From Desulfovibrio desulfuricans (lineage in GTDB: Bacteria; Desulfobacterota; Desulfovibrionia; Desulfovibrionales; Desulfovibrionaceae), in NCBI RefSeq assembly GCF_004801255.1, contig NZ_CP036295.1, forward strand, positions 1,190,001-1,254,000: 64,000 bases of DNA, in the 5' to 3' direction. Of this stretch, positions 44,996 to 54,073 are shown one piece after another. The translations under genes were made by a program, and so were the position numbers. Every line of letters begins with the position of its first letter. Within the stretch, counting starts at the first letter, position 1. Under the pieces are notes generated by a model that saw only the letters and a program-made list of their open reading frames with translations, had not been told where the DNA came from and ran no database searches.

Positions 44996-46957
44996 CTAGC
45001 TGTTCGGTTTGATTTTGCTCCAGACGTGCTGCAGCATACGCTTAATTTCAGCGGGAAATATCGCTGCCATTATGCCTAAGACAGCTACAATAACACCAAT
45101 GGCAGTAAGTTTGTCCCCCCGGCTCCAGGCGTCGCCCAGCTGCTGCATAGCATCGCTTGCCGGACTGGACGCCATTTTTTCCGCTGCAGCCTGTTCCGTT
45201 TTCATGCCAGCCAGCCCATATGCGATTGCGGCGTCACGAAAATGTATACGGGCCTCATTTTTTCTGCCCAACGTAAGCTCCAGATACCCCAACCCCATGA
45301 GCGCGTTGGCCTCGCCCAATCTGGCACCCTCGGATTTGTATAATGCCAGCGTATTATCGTAGGCAAAGCGCGCCTCATCGTAGCGGCCAAGTTTCAGCTC
45401 CAAATTCCCCAACCCTCTGAGCGCGTTGGCCTCGCCCAATTTGTCGTCCACGCCTCTAAATAACGTTATGGCATTGTTGTAGGCTGAGCGCGCCTCATCG
45501 TAGCGGCCAAGGTTTTGTTCCAAATCTCCCAAACCACTGAGCGCGTTGGCCTCGCCCAACTTGTCGTCCACGCCTCTAAATAACGTTATGGCGCTGTTGT
45601 AGGCAGAACGTGCCTCATCGTAGCGGCCAAGTTTCAGCTCCAAATCTCCCAACCCTGTGAGCGCGTTGGCCTCGCCCAATTTGTTGTCCACGCCTCTAAA
45701 TAATGTTATGGCCCTGTTGTATGCAGAGCGCGCCTCATCGTAGCGTCCAAGGTTTTGTTCCAAATCTCCCAACCCACGGAGGGCGTTGGCCTCGCCCAAT
45801 TTGTGGTCCACGCTTTTACATAACGTTATGGCATTGTTGTATGCCTTGCGCGCCTCATCGTAGCGGCCAAGTTTCAGCTCCAAATCTCCCAATCCTCTAA
45901 GCGCGTTGGCCTCGCCCAATTTGTGGTCCACGCCTTTATATAACGTTATGGTACTGTTGTATGCTTTGCGCGCCTCATCGTAGCGTCCAAGGTTTTGTTC
46001 CAAATCTCCCAACCCTCTGAGCGCGTTGGCCTCGCCCAATTTGTCGTCCACGCCTTTATATAACGTTATTGCCCTGTTGTATGCAGCGCGCGCCTCATCG
46101 TTGCGGCCAAGTTTATACTCCAATTGGCCTAATCCTGTGAGCGCGTTGGCCTCGCCCAATTTGTCGTCCACGCTTTTATATAATGTAATTGCACTGTTGT
46201 ATGCCTTGCGCGCCTCATCGTTGCGGCCAAGGTTTTGTTCCAAATCTCCCAATCCTCTGAGCGCGTTGGCCTCGCCCAGTTTGTGGTCCACGCCTTTATA
46301 TAACGTTGTGGCATTGTTGTATGCCTTGCGCGCCTCATCGTTGCGGGCAAGGTTTTGTTCCAAATTTCCCAACCCTATGAGCGCGTTGGCCTCGCCCAAT
46401 TTGTGGTCCACGCTTTTATATAATGTTATGGCATTGTTGTATGCCTTGCGCGCTTCATCGCAGCGGCCAAGGCTTTGTTCCAAATTTCCCAATCCTCTGA
46501 GCGCGTTGGCCTCGCCCAGTTTGTTGTCCACGCTTTTATATAATGTAATGGCACTGTTGTATGCCTTGCGCGCCTCATCGTTGCGGCCAAGTTTCAGCTC
46601 TAAATCTCCCAGTCCTCTGAGCGCGTTGGCCTCGCCAAGTTGATTTTCAAGGGTTTTATACAGCGTCAGGGCGTTGTTGTATGCTTTGCGCGCCTCGTCG
46701 TTGCGGCCAAGCATTCGCTCCAGGTTGCCAACTCTGGTTAGGGCGTTGGCCTCGCCCAGTTGGTTTTTCTCAGCCCTATAGATTTGCAGGGCCTTGCTGT
46801 AGGCGGAGCGGGCCTCGTCGTTGCGGTCAGCAAAGTAGGCCTCCACGCCTGTTTTTAGCAGGTTGTCCGCCTCATCCGACGGCGAGGTGCTTGCCCCAAG
46901 GGCCGTAAGCGAAAAACTCAGCAGGGCCAGGATAAGAACCATCAGGCGTACAAACAT
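44996..46957 (-). CDS. Exported TPR protein with thirteen near-identical 40-residue repeats
   Basis: 653 residues. A signal-like N-terminus (MFVRLMVLILALLSFSLTAL, then GAST) is followed by a half repeat, then thirteen tandem 40-residue TPR units of the form LGEANALRGLGDLEQNLGR-YDEARKAYNNAITLYKGV, and a C-terminal membrane span (TAIGVIVAVLGIMAAIF) with a basic tail. It is probably anchored with the repeat domain outside the cytoplasm. The repeats are alike at DNA level too, as 120-bp units, pointing to recent amplification or homogenisation. GGAG lies six bases before ATG 46957. Partners are unknown. Confidence 0.85.
   Translation of the reverse strand: MFVRLMVLILALLSFSLTALGASTSPSDEADNLLKTGVEAYFADRNDEARSAYSKALQIYRAEKNQLGEANALTRVGNLERMLGRNDEARKAYNNALTLYKTLENQLGEANALRGLGDLELKLGRNDEARKAYNSAITLYKSVDNKLGEANALRGLGNLEQSLGRCDEARKAYNNAITLYKSVDHKLGEANALIGLGNLEQNLARNDEARKAYNNATTLYKGVDHKLGEANALRGLGDLEQNLGRNDEARKAYNSAITLYKSVDDKLGEANALTGLGQLEYKLGRNDEARAAYNRAITLYKGVDDKLGEANALRGLGDLEQNLGRYDEARKAYNSTITLYKGVDHKLGEANALRGLGDLELKLGRYDEARKAYNNAITLCKSVDHKLGEANALRGLGDLEQNLGRYDEARSAYNRAITLFRGVDNKLGEANALTGLGDLELKLGRYDEARSAYNSAITLFRGVDDKLGEANALSGLGDLEQNLGRYDEARSAYNNAITLFRGVDDKLGEANALRGLGNLELKLGRYDEARFAYDNTLALYKSEGARLGEANALMGLGYLELTLGRKNEARIHFRDAAIAYGLAGMKTEQAAAEKMASSPASDAMQQLGDAWSRGDKLTAIGVIVAVLGIMAAIFPAEIKRMLQHVWSKIKPNS
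45240..46790 (-). repeat. 120-bp tandem repeat array inside the TPR gene
   Basis: Thirteen in-frame 120-bp units, each containing GCGTTGGCCTCGCC and GCGCGCCTCATCGT or near variants on the plus strand. Two alternating subtypes (CAGCTCCAAATC and TTGTTCCAAATC) suggest duplications of pairs. Copy number could vary between strains. Confidence 0.9.
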
Positions 46958-47390
46958 TTTTTCTCCATAAATAACAATATACATAGGTAGTTTGGTTAGA
47001 TAAACACAATCAGGTTGCGGTGTCCACAAGTTGCGACGCATGCATGGAGAACGAAATAATATAAAAAAGGTAAGAAATGCAGTCGCTGCATATGCATGAC
47101 TGTTATGGAGATTGGGTCATTGCGGCATGTACAGCTTTTGCCATCCAGGTATGGAGGCAAAACACCATGCTGTGGACAATTGGGAAACGGTAAAGCGTGC
47201 GGCTCCCTGCCGTCCATCTATGCGGGGCTGCAACAGCGTAGTGTTGCGGCGTGGCAGCCGACAACATGCATGTGCGCAGTCATGGCACGGTATATGTTCT
47301 GCGCTGACGCCCCGCATGGCCGTAAGCGGGTATAAACCAGGCATGCTGACAGCGGTGGCGCAATAGGGTATCGTACCGTCGGGAAAAAAC
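46958..47390. other. Divergent intergenic region between the TPR gene and tunR
   Basis: 433 bp without a supported gene. It must carry both promoters. A few short open frames are present but have no ribosome sites or recognisable sequence. Confidence 0.5.
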
Positions 47391-48392
47391 ATGCGTAATC
47401 ATCTGACCCGCCAACAACTTGAAGGCCTGACCCTGTGCTGGGAACAGTGGGAGGCCGAGGCCACGACCCGCACCCAAAAAAACATGCGGGCGCGTCTGCA
47501 TCTGATCTTTTTGCTGATGCGCTACGGCGGCTTGCGTCTGGGCGAGGTGCTCGCCCTTGAGCCGCGCTCATCCATAGACGCCATCACAGGCATGCTGCGT
47601 GTTTCTGGCTCCAACGCGCGCGAAATACTGCTGCCTGTCAGCGCCATGCGCAATATCCGCCGCATCCTCAGCCTGCCGCAGGCGGAGGAGCCTGACTTTT
47701 TGCAGTTTGACCAAAGCTTTTTGCGCAAAAAGTTCTACACTGTCGGCAGTGTCATAGATCTGCCCCCGGCCTGCGTGGGGCCGCGCGCCATACGCTACTC
47801 GCGCGGGCTTGAACTGCTTGAACTGCATGTGCCCATGCCGCTTGTGCTCAAATTTTTGGGGCAGCAGGATGCGGATCAGCTGCTTGCCTTTTTGAATTTT
47901 TCTGACGGCGAGGCGCGCAAACTGCTCACCCAGACCCTCGCAAAGGGCAGCCCCGGAACTGCCCACGGCGGCGAGGCCGACGACGGCACCAATCTTTTTT
48001 GGGGTATTGTTACCCGTATATTTACCGGCATGCGCAAGGTATATGTGGAGATAACCACTTTTTCAGATTTCAGGCTGGCGGTGGCTTGCACCCCTGAAGA
48101 AGCCGCCCTGCATGAAGTGCATGAAAATCAGGTGTTAAGCGTGCGGGTTGACCCCGAGCGCATAGTGTTGAGCCCTGAGAAATCCTCCCTCAGTCTTGCC
48201 AACTGCGTCAAAGGCGTGGTGGAAAGCCTGCACTCAGACATGGTGGAAACCTTTGTCTGTGTTGGTTTGCCAGACGGCACAACCCTGCGGGCCACGGTGG
48301 ACACCTGCACGCTGCCCAACACGCATCTGCGCGACGGCAAAAAGGTTTATGCACATTTTGCATTGAGCGCCGTTCGGCTGGTGGCCGACTAG
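47391..48392 (+). CDS. tunR: Tungstate-responsive regulator TunR
   Basis: 333 residues. The N-terminal part (about 1-180) resembles a tyrosine recombinase catalytic domain (MRYGGLRLGEVLALEP, GLELLELHVPMPLVLKFLGQ) but lacks the C-terminal His-x-x-Arg and the Tyr nucleophile, so it should bind DNA without recombining it. The C-terminus has two Mop/TOBE oxyanion-binding domains (about 200-262 and 270-333). This architecture is that of TunR, the tungstate regulator described for sulfate-reducing Deltaproteobacteria. It stands just upstream of tupABC and aor, its expected targets. ATG 47391 has only a weak ribosome site. Confidence 0.9.
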   Translation: MRNHLTRQQLEGLTLCWEQWEAEATTRTQKNMRARLHLIFLLMRYGGLRLGEVLALEPRSSIDAITGMLRVSGSNAREILLPVSAMRNIRRILSLPQAEEPDFLQFDQSFLRKKFYTVGSVIDLPPACVGPRAIRYSRGLELLELHVPMPLVLKFLGQQDADQLLAFLNFSDGEARKLLTQTLAKGSPGTAHGGEADDGTNLFWGIVTRIFTGMRKVYVEITTFSDFRLAVACTPEEAALHEVHENQVLSVRVDPERIVLSPEKSSLSLANCVKGVVESLHSDMVETFVCVGLPDGTTLRATVDTCTLPNTHLRDGKKVYAHFALSAVRLVAD

Positions 48393-48545
48393 CATTGTCG
48401 GCGGGCAGCAAAAAGCGGTTTGCGCGCCCTGATTTGCACCTTCTTTTGCAATCTTTTATGTCCCGCTTTTTCATGGTATCGTGATGATCATCTCGCTGAC
48501 GAGCCTGGTTGTTTGCGATTACCTTTTGCAAAAGGAGTCTTATTC

Positions 48546-49373
48546 ATGTTCCGTTTTTCCCGTTTTTTGCTCCTGGCCTGCGCCGCGGGCTACATGGTTT
48601 GCGCCGCGCCCGTGCTGGCCGCTGATACCCTTATGATGGCCACAACCACGAGTACGCAGGATTCCGGCCTGCTTGAATATCTCGAACCTGCCTTCAAGCA
48701 GGAGACAGGAATCGAACTCAAGTGGGTAGCGGTGGGGACCGGCAAGGCCCTTGAAATCGCCAAAAATTGCGACGCCGACGTGCTGCTGGTGCATGCGCCT
48801 TCGGCTGAGCTTGAATTTGTTAAGGCCGGACATGGCGTGGACCGCCGTCAGGTCATGTACAACGACTTTGTGATAGTTGGCCCTGCGGCCGACCCGGCTG
48901 GCGTGAAAGGGCAGCCCACCGCCGGGGCGCTCAAGCGTATTCTGGATACCGGGGCTGGCTTTGTGAGCCGTGGCGACCAGTCCGGCACGCACAAGGCGGA
49001 GCAGAAGCTGTGGCAGCAGAGCAACATTACACCCGACAAGAACCCCAAGTATTTTTCTGCCGGGCAGGGCATGATCTCTACCCTGAACATGGCCGCCGAA
49101 AAACAGGCTTATGCCCTGACGGACCGTGGAACCTGGATCACCTTTGCCGACAAGATGGGCGACAAAAACCCGCTGGCTATTGTGGTTGAGGGCGACAAGG
49201 CGCTGTTTAACCAGTACAGCGTCATTACGGTCAACCCCGCCCAGTGCCCCAAGGTCAACCCCGCTCTGGCCAAAAAATTTGAAGACTGGTGGGTAGCGCC
49301 AGCTACCCAGCAAAAGATTGCTGGCTACGCCCTCAAGGGCAAGCAGCTTTTCTTTCCCAATGCCGACAAGTAG
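48546..49373 (+). CDS. tupA: Tungstate ABC transporter, substrate-binding protein
   Basis: 275 residues. Signal peptide about 1-26 (FSRFLLLACAAGYMVCAAPV, cleavage near VLA-AD). The mature protein starts with the tungstate-pocket signature MATTTSTQDSGLLEYLEPAF of TupA, followed by LLVHAPSAELEFVKAGHGVD, FVSRGDQSGTHKAE (second part of the oxyanion site) and ALTDRGTWI. TupA binds tungstate in the periplasm with very high affinity. AAGGAG precedes ATG 48546. A hairpin lies between this gene and tupB. Confidence 0.95.
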   Translation: MFRFSRFLLLACAAGYMVCAAPVLAADTLMMATTTSTQDSGLLEYLEPAFKQETGIELKWVAVGTGKALEIAKNCDADVLLVHAPSAELEFVKAGHGVDRRQVMYNDFVIVGPAADPAGVKGQPTAGALKRILDTGAGFVSRGDQSGTHKAEQKLWQQSNITPDKNPKYFSAGQGMISTLNMAAEKQAYALTDRGTWITFADKMGDKNPLAIVVEGDKALFNQYSVITVNPAQCPKVNPALAKKFEDWWVAPATQQKIAGYALKGKQLFFPNADK

Positions 49374-49403
49374 CTTACCCCGGTAGGGCAGGCATGTAAT
49401 GCT

Positions 49404-49452
49404 CATTCGCCCGGGGCTGGCGTTGTGCCCGGCTCCGGGCGAATGTTATTTT
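49404..49452 (+). terminator. Hairpin with T-rich tail between tupA and tupB
   Basis: CATTCGCCCGG (49404-49414) pairs with CCGGGCGAATG (49435-49445) and is followed by TTATTTTG. As tupB begins only about 20 bp later without another evident promoter, it probably allows partial readthrough so that the binding protein is made in excess. Confidence 0.65.
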
Positions 49453-49473
49453 GATCAGCAATGAGCAGCCGCA

Positions 49474-50169
49474 ATGGATTATCTTATCAACGGGTTCAGC
49501 AACGCCTTTTATCTGCTCACGCACATGGATGCGGCCACGCTTTCGGCCATTTATGCAACCATTGCGTCTACCTGCTATGCCATGGCGGCGGCTTTGCTGC
49601 TGGGCGTTCCGCTGGGGTTTCTGCTCGGGCATTGCTCCTTTCCCGGTAAAAGGGCGGTCAGGCTTGTTTCAGACACCTTGCTGGCCTTTCCCACGGTGCT
49701 CATAGGCCTGCTGGTCTATGCCTTTATTACCGCCCGGGGTCCTCTTGGCGAATACGGCCTGTTGTTTACCCTGCCGGGCATGGCAATCGGGCAGGCGGTG
49801 CTTGCGCTGCCTATTGTGGTTTCGTGGACAGCCCAGGCCCTTGAAGACCTCGACCCCCGTTGCCGCGAAACCCTGCTCACGCTGGGGGCCAACGGCAGAC
49901 AGCTTGCCATGTACGCGTTGTGGGAGTGCCGTTACGCCGTGGGCATGGTGTGCGTTACCGCTTTTGGGCGCGTTATTACAGAGGTGGGCGTGGCCATGAT
50001 GCTGGGGGGAAACATCCGTTACGCCACCCGTACCATGACAACGGCCATTGCCCTTGAGACAAGCAAGGGCGATTTTGCCCAGGGCATTGCCCTTGGCCTT
50101 GTGCTGCTGCTCATGGCCTTTATGGTCAATCTGGCGCTGGCTTTTTTCAAGCGCAGGGGGCGTGCGTGA
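49474..50169 (+). CDS. tupB: Tungstate ABC transporter, permease
   Basis: 231 residues with about five or six spans. The ABC permease EAA loop is ALEDLDPRCRETLLTLGANG, followed by RVITEVGVAMMLGGNIR. It forms the membrane channel for tungstate with TupC. The start ATG 49474 has no strong ribosome site. Its TGA stop overlaps the tupC start, so tupB and tupC are translationally coupled. Confidence 0.93.
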   Translation: MDYLINGFSNAFYLLTHMDAATLSAIYATIASTCYAMAAALLLGVPLGFLLGHCSFPGKRAVRLVSDTLLAFPTVLIGLLVYAFITARGPLGEYGLLFTLPGMAIGQAVLALPIVVSWTAQALEDLDPRCRETLLTLGANGRQLAMYALWECRYAVGMVCVTAFGRVITEVGVAMMLGGNIRYATRTMTTAIALETSKGDFAQGIALGLVLLLMAFMVNLALAFFKRRGRA

Positions 50170-50837
50170 GCGCCAACCTGTACGAAGCCCGCAACCTTGT
50201 GCAGCGCTACAACGGGCGGGAAGCTCTCAATGTGCCGTACCTTGCCATTGAGCAGGGCGAAGCCGTATTCCTCACCGGGCCCAACGGCTGCGGCAAATCA
50301 ACCTTGCTGCGCCTCTTGGCCTTTCTGGAACGCCCGGCTGCAGGCGTACTGCGCTACGCTGGCGGGGCAGACGGGCGCAAGGAGGCAACCCTGCTCCTGC
50401 AGGATCCTTACCTGCTGCACATGAGTGTTTTCAACAATGTGGTGCTTGGGTTGAAGTTTCGCAACCAGACGGCAAACCTGCGGCAAACCTTTGAATGCAG
50501 CATGCAGGCCGCAGGCTTTGACGAACCCTGGAAGTTTGCAGATCGCGGGCCCTACGAACTCTCTGGCGGCGAACGCCAGAGGGTTGCTCTGGCATCGCGC
50601 CTTGCCCTGCGCCCCAGGGTGCTGCTGCTTGATGAACCAACAGCCAATGTGGATGCGGCAAGCGCCCGCGCTCTGGCCCAGGCCGTAAAAAACTGCACGG
50701 CAGACGGCATAACTGTTGTCTGCTCCACACACGATCCTGCCTTGTTGCGTGCCATTGATATTCGCGAGATCAGGCTTGGCTCGTCGTGGGACGCGGAGCC
50801 CGCCCCGTGTCTTTGCCCCTCATACCCGCGCCGGTAG
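50166..50837 (+). CDS. tupC: Tungstate ABC transporter, ATP-binding protein
   Basis: 223 residues: FLTGPNGCGKSTLLRLL (Walker A), LLLQDPYLLHMSVFNNV (Q-loop), YELSGGERQRVALASRLA (signature), VLLLDEPTANVD (Walker B) and VVCSTHDPALLRA (H-loop). It powers tungstate import through TupB. The start is GTG 50166, overlapping the tupB stop by three bases. A C-terminal tail of about 25 residues after the core is variable. Confidence 0.94.
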   Translation: MSANLYEARNLVQRYNGREALNVPYLAIEQGEAVFLTGPNGCGKSTLLRLLAFLERPAAGVLRYAGGADGRKEATLLLQDPYLLHMSVFNNVVLGLKFRNQTANLRQTFECSMQAAGFDEPWKFADRGPYELSGGERQRVALASRLALRPRVLLLDEPTANVDAASARALAQAVKNCTADGITVVCSTHDPALLRAIDIREIRLGSSWDAEPAPCLCPSYPRR

Positions 50838-50906
50838 CGGCATTGCGCCGGTCTGTACGATTATATTCAGTTTTTTAATATTGTTACCAGCAAATTCCCT
50901 TTTTTT

Positions 50907-50952
50907 GTCTTGCTTTTATTCTCGTGCGGGAGAAAAGCGAGACATTTTTTTT
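50907..50952 (+). terminator. Terminator between tupC and aor
   Basis: GTCTTGCTTTTATTCTC (50907-50923) folds imperfectly onto GAGAAAAGCGAGAC (50930-50943) and is followed by A and eight T. The aor gene therefore probably has its own promoter; TTGCAC at 50959 with TATCAA 18 bp later is a weak candidate. Confidence 0.7.
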
Positions 50953-51034
50953 GTCTGCTTGCACTTTTTTCTTTCACAGAGGTATCAAAGGATAAACACA
51001 AACAGGCGTAGCCACGCCTTTGCAAGGAGGCTCC

Positions 51035-52783
51035 ATGTTCCGTTTTTTGCGCGTCAATATGGCGACCAAGACCTGTGTTTTTGAAGAAATCCCTCAGGAA
51101 TACGCTGGCCTTGGCGGCCGCGCGTTGACCTCCACCATTGTGGCCCGCGAGGTTCCGCCCACCTGCACCCCCATCGGCCCGCATAACAAGCTTGTTTTTG
51201 CTCCCGGCCTGCTGGGCGCGACCAACAGCCCCAACGCCAACCGTATTTCAGTGGGCTGTAAAAGCCCGCTTACCGAAGGCATCAAGGAATCCAACGCGGG
51301 CGGTCAGCCCGGCGGCCATCTGGCCCGTCTGGGCATTCTGGCCGTTATTGTGGAAGACATGGCAAAGGAAGGCGAGTGGTGGCAACTTGAAGTAAGCAAG
51401 GACCACGCCAGGCTGATTCCCGCTGAAGTGGCCGGGCTCAACAACTTTGACGCCGTTGCCAAACTTGTGGAAAAATACGGCAAAGACTGCAGCTATATCA
51501 CCATTGGCCGTGCGGGCGAGTTCAAGCTCACTGCGGCCTCCATCGCCTGCACCGACCGCGAGCTGCGCCCCATGCGTCATGCCGGGCGCGGCGGCGTTGG
51601 CGCTGTCATGGGTTCCAAGGGCCTCAAGGCCATCATTGTGAACCCCGAGGGCGGCAAGAGCCAGCCCCTGATGGACGAAAAAGCCTTTCGCGAGGCTTCC
51701 AAACGCTTTGCAACGGCTCTTTCGGAGCATCCCATTACAAGCAAGGGCCTTGCCGAATACGGCACAGCCGTGCTGGTCAACATTCTGCACGAAGCGGGCG
51801 GCCTGCCCACGGCCAACTTTACCGTGGGCCAGTTTGACAAGCACGAGTCCATTTCGGGCGAGCTTATGAACAAGCTCACCAAGGAACGCGGCGGCGAGGG
51901 CATTGTGGCCCACGGCTGCATGAGCGGCTGCATGATCCGCTGCAGCGGTATTTTGCCGGACAAAAAGGGCAAGTTCCAGAGCAAGTGGCCTGAATACGAA
52001 ACCCTGTGGTGCTTTGGCCCGCACTCCGGCATCAGCGACCTGGACGCCATCTCCAAGTACGACTACATGTGCGACGATATCGGCGTGGACACTATCGACG
52101 TCGGCGTTGCTGTGGGCGTTGCCATGGCTGGCGGGGGCATACCTTACGGCGATACCAAGGCCGTGCTTGAGGTCATGAACGGCATCAGCGAGGGCACGCC
52201 CATCGGTCGCGTCATCGGCTGCGGCGCGGCGACCGCGGGCCGGGTGTTTGGCGTACGGCGCGTGCCTACTGTCAAGGGCCAGAGCCTGCCCGCGTACGAT
52301 CCCCGCGCGGTCAAGGGCCAGGGCGTTACCTACGCCACCACCCCCATGGGCGCCGACCACACGGCCGGTTACGCCGTTACGTCCAACATCCTCAACTGCG
52401 GCGGCACGGTTGATCCGCTCAAGAAGGAAGGCCAGATCGAGCTTTCGCGCAACCTGCAGGTCGCTACCGCGTCTGTGGATTCCGTGGGGCTGTGCCTGTT
52501 TACGGCCTTTGCCATCCTTGACGTGCCGGACGCGTTGCCCGCCATCGTGGACATGCTCAACGCCAAGTTTGGCTGGCAGCTCACCGGCGACGACGTGGTA
52601 ACGCTGGGCCAGCGCATTCTGTCGACAGAAATCGACTTCAACCGCCGCGCGGGCATTACCCAGGCTGCGGACGTGCTGCCCGAGTTCTTTACTGACGAAA
52701 AGCTGCCCCCGCACAACACCACCTTTGACATCACCCACGAAGAACTCAAAACAGTGTTCAACTGGATTGAGGAAAAGAAGTAG
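51035..52783 (+). CDS. aor: Tungsten-containing aldehyde:ferredoxin oxidoreductase
   Basis: 582 residues of the AOR family, which oxidises aldehydes to acids with ferredoxin and a bis-pyranopterin tungsten cofactor. Seen: N-terminal domain with YAGLGGRALTSTIVAREVPP, RHAGRGGVGAVMGSKGLKAI (cofactor binding), the Fe-S cluster cysteines in AHGCMSGCMIRCSG (C-x3-C-x3-C) and DSVGLCLFTAF (fourth Cys), and MGADHTAGYA. AAGGAGG lies four bases before ATG 51035. It follows tupABC and precedes MoaD- and MoeB-like genes, forming a tungsten enzyme module. Confidence 0.95.
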   Translation: MFRFLRVNMATKTCVFEEIPQEYAGLGGRALTSTIVAREVPPTCTPIGPHNKLVFAPGLLGATNSPNANRISVGCKSPLTEGIKESNAGGQPGGHLARLGILAVIVEDMAKEGEWWQLEVSKDHARLIPAEVAGLNNFDAVAKLVEKYGKDCSYITIGRAGEFKLTAASIACTDRELRPMRHAGRGGVGAVMGSKGLKAIIVNPEGGKSQPLMDEKAFREASKRFATALSEHPITSKGLAEYGTAVLVNILHEAGGLPTANFTVGQFDKHESISGELMNKLTKERGGEGIVAHGCMSGCMIRCSGILPDKKGKFQSKWPEYETLWCFGPHSGISDLDAISKYDYMCDDIGVDTIDVGVAVGVAMAGGGIPYGDTKAVLEVMNGISEGTPIGRVIGCGAATAGRVFGVRRVPTVKGQSLPAYDPRAVKGQGVTYATTPMGADHTAGYAVTSNILNCGGTVDPLKKEGQIELSRNLQVATASVDSVGLCLFTAFAILDVPDALPAIVDMLNAKFGWQLTGDDVVTLGQRILSTEIDFNRRAGITQAADVLPEFFTDEKLPPHNTTFDITHEELKTVFNWIEEKK

Positions 52784-52934
52784 GGTTCAGTATTGGCCGC
52801 CGCTCCGCCTGGAGCGGGGCGGCGGCCGCGAATTTCGTTTTACGGCGGCGCGAGGTGCGCGCCCCGGCTGGCTTGACTGCTTTTGGGCAGAGCGGGCATA
52901 ATTGGACAAGACCTGGCAAGGTCAAGGAGAGTCC

Positions 52935-53174
52935 ATGAAACTGACCGTTAAGTTGAGCACCACCCTGCGGGACTGTGTGCCAGGCTACGTGCCGGAAACA
53001 GGCTTGCAGGTGGAAATGCCGGAAGGAAGCACCGTGGCCCAGCTGGCGCAACGCCTGGGGTTGCCGCCGCAGGACATCAAAATTGTCATGGTCAACGGAC
53101 GCCAGCATAAGGTGGACGATCCCATGCGCGACGGTGACCGTATTGCCTATTTTCCGGCGGTCGGAGGAGGCTAG
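52935..53174 (+). CDS. MoaD/ThiS-type sulfur-carrier protein
   Basis: 79 residues with the beta-grasp fold: MKLTVKLSTTLRDCVP, EGSTVAQLAQRLGL, IVMVNGRQHKVDDPMRDGD, and the diagnostic C-terminal VGGG ending in Gly-Gly, which is adenylated and thiocarboxylated in the family. AAGGAGAG precedes ATG 52935. The E1-like partner gene follows five bases after its stop codon. In this place it likely supplies sulfur for the tungstopterin dithiolene of AOR. Confidence 0.9.
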   Translation: MKLTVKLSTTLRDCVPGYVPETGLQVEMPEGSTVAQLAQRLGLPPQDIKIVMVNGRQHKVDDPMRDGDRIAYFPAVGGG

Positions 53175-53179
53175 GCCCG

Positions 53180-54064
53180 TTGACCATGACAACACCAGAT
53201 CCGCACGATTTTTTCCATCCATACATCCGGGCGACCTATCTGACGGAGACCGCCGCTTGCGGCCAGCGCGAAACGCTGTTTGTAAGCCTTGAGGGCCAGC
53301 GGCTTTGGGCTGCCCGTAACGGCATGACCCTGCGTGCCGCCATGGTTCATCTGCTTGGCTGCAACATCTGGCCCGAACGCTTTCGCCGTAATTTCGGGCT
53401 TTTTTCTGCGCAGGATATGGCCCAACTGCTGCAAAGCCGTGTGCTGGTGCTGGGCTGCGGGGGGCTGGGAGGTCATGTGGCCGAGCTGTTGGCCCGCTCT
53501 GGCGTGGGGTGCATACGGCTGGTGGATAACGACGTCTTTGACGAGAGCAATCTCAACCGGCAGCGATTTTGTTCCGAGCGTGTTCTGGGCCAGCCCAAGG
53601 CCCGTGTGGTTCGGGATGCCCTGGTTGATATTGCCAGCCATGTAGAGGTCGAAGCCCTGGAGTTCGCAGCCGACGAGGGCAATCTTTCCGTCCTGGTGGC
53701 GGGTATGGATGTTGCCCTGGACTGCCTGGACAACATCTCTGCCAAGGCTGCGCTGGAAAGGGCGGCTCTGGCTGCGGGTGAGATTTTTATCCACGGCTCT
53801 GTGCTGCGCAACGAGGGTTTTTGTTACGCCAGCGCGGGCCCGAAGGCGCGGCTTGATGAGCTTTACCCCCAGGGACAAAGTGAGCACGAGCTTGACCGAT
53901 CCCGACGCGAGGGCGTTGGGGCGCTGGCTCCTGCCTCGGTGGCCTGCCTGATGGTAAGGCTTTGCCTGCGTGCACTATTGCGCTGCACCGCCAGCACCCC
54001 ACTGTTTCACCTCGACCTTTCCGTGCCGGAGCTGGAGAGGTTTGACTGGGCGGACAGGGCCTGA
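53180..54064 (+). CDS. MoeB/ThiF-type E1-like activating enzyme
   Basis: About 294 residues. An N-terminal extension of roughly 85 residues precedes the ThiF Rossmann domain: VLVLGCGGLGGHVAELLARSG (nucleotide site), LVDNDVFDESNLNRQRF, LGQPKARVVRDAL and DVALDCLDN. The paired CxxC zinc motifs of E. coli MoeB are not seen. It should adenylate the C-terminal Gly of the MoaD-like protein encoded upstream. AGGAGG fits TTG 53180 (nine bases) better than ATG 53186 (fifteen), so the start is ambiguous by two codons. Confidence 0.88.
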   Translation: MTMTTPDPHDFFHPYIRATYLTETAACGQRETLFVSLEGQRLWAARNGMTLRAAMVHLLGCNIWPERFRRNFGLFSAQDMAQLLQSRVLVLGCGGLGGHVAELLARSGVGCIRLVDNDVFDESNLNRQRFCSERVLGQPKARVVRDALVDIASHVEVEALEFAADEGNLSVLVAGMDVALDCLDNISAKAALERAALAAGEIFIHGSVLRNEGFCYASAGPKARLDELYPQGQSEHELDRSRREGVGALAPASVACLMVRLCLRALLRCTASTPLFHLDLSVPELERFDWADRA

Positions 54065-54073
54065 CCTCGCAGG

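Noticed and set aside
47391..48392. Phage or transposon integrase
   Set aside because: The N-terminal half looks like a tyrosine recombinase but lacks the His-x-x-Arg and Tyr residues, and two TOBE domains plus tupABC context identify TunR.
48393..51034. TunR binding sites upstream of tupA and aor
   Set aside because: I compared both upstream regions; apart from short CTCG/CGAG pairings, partly explained by the terminator at 50907, no convincing shared palindrome was found.
51248..52738. 496-codon open frame on the minus strand
   Set aside because: Antisense to aor; no domain or ribosome site.
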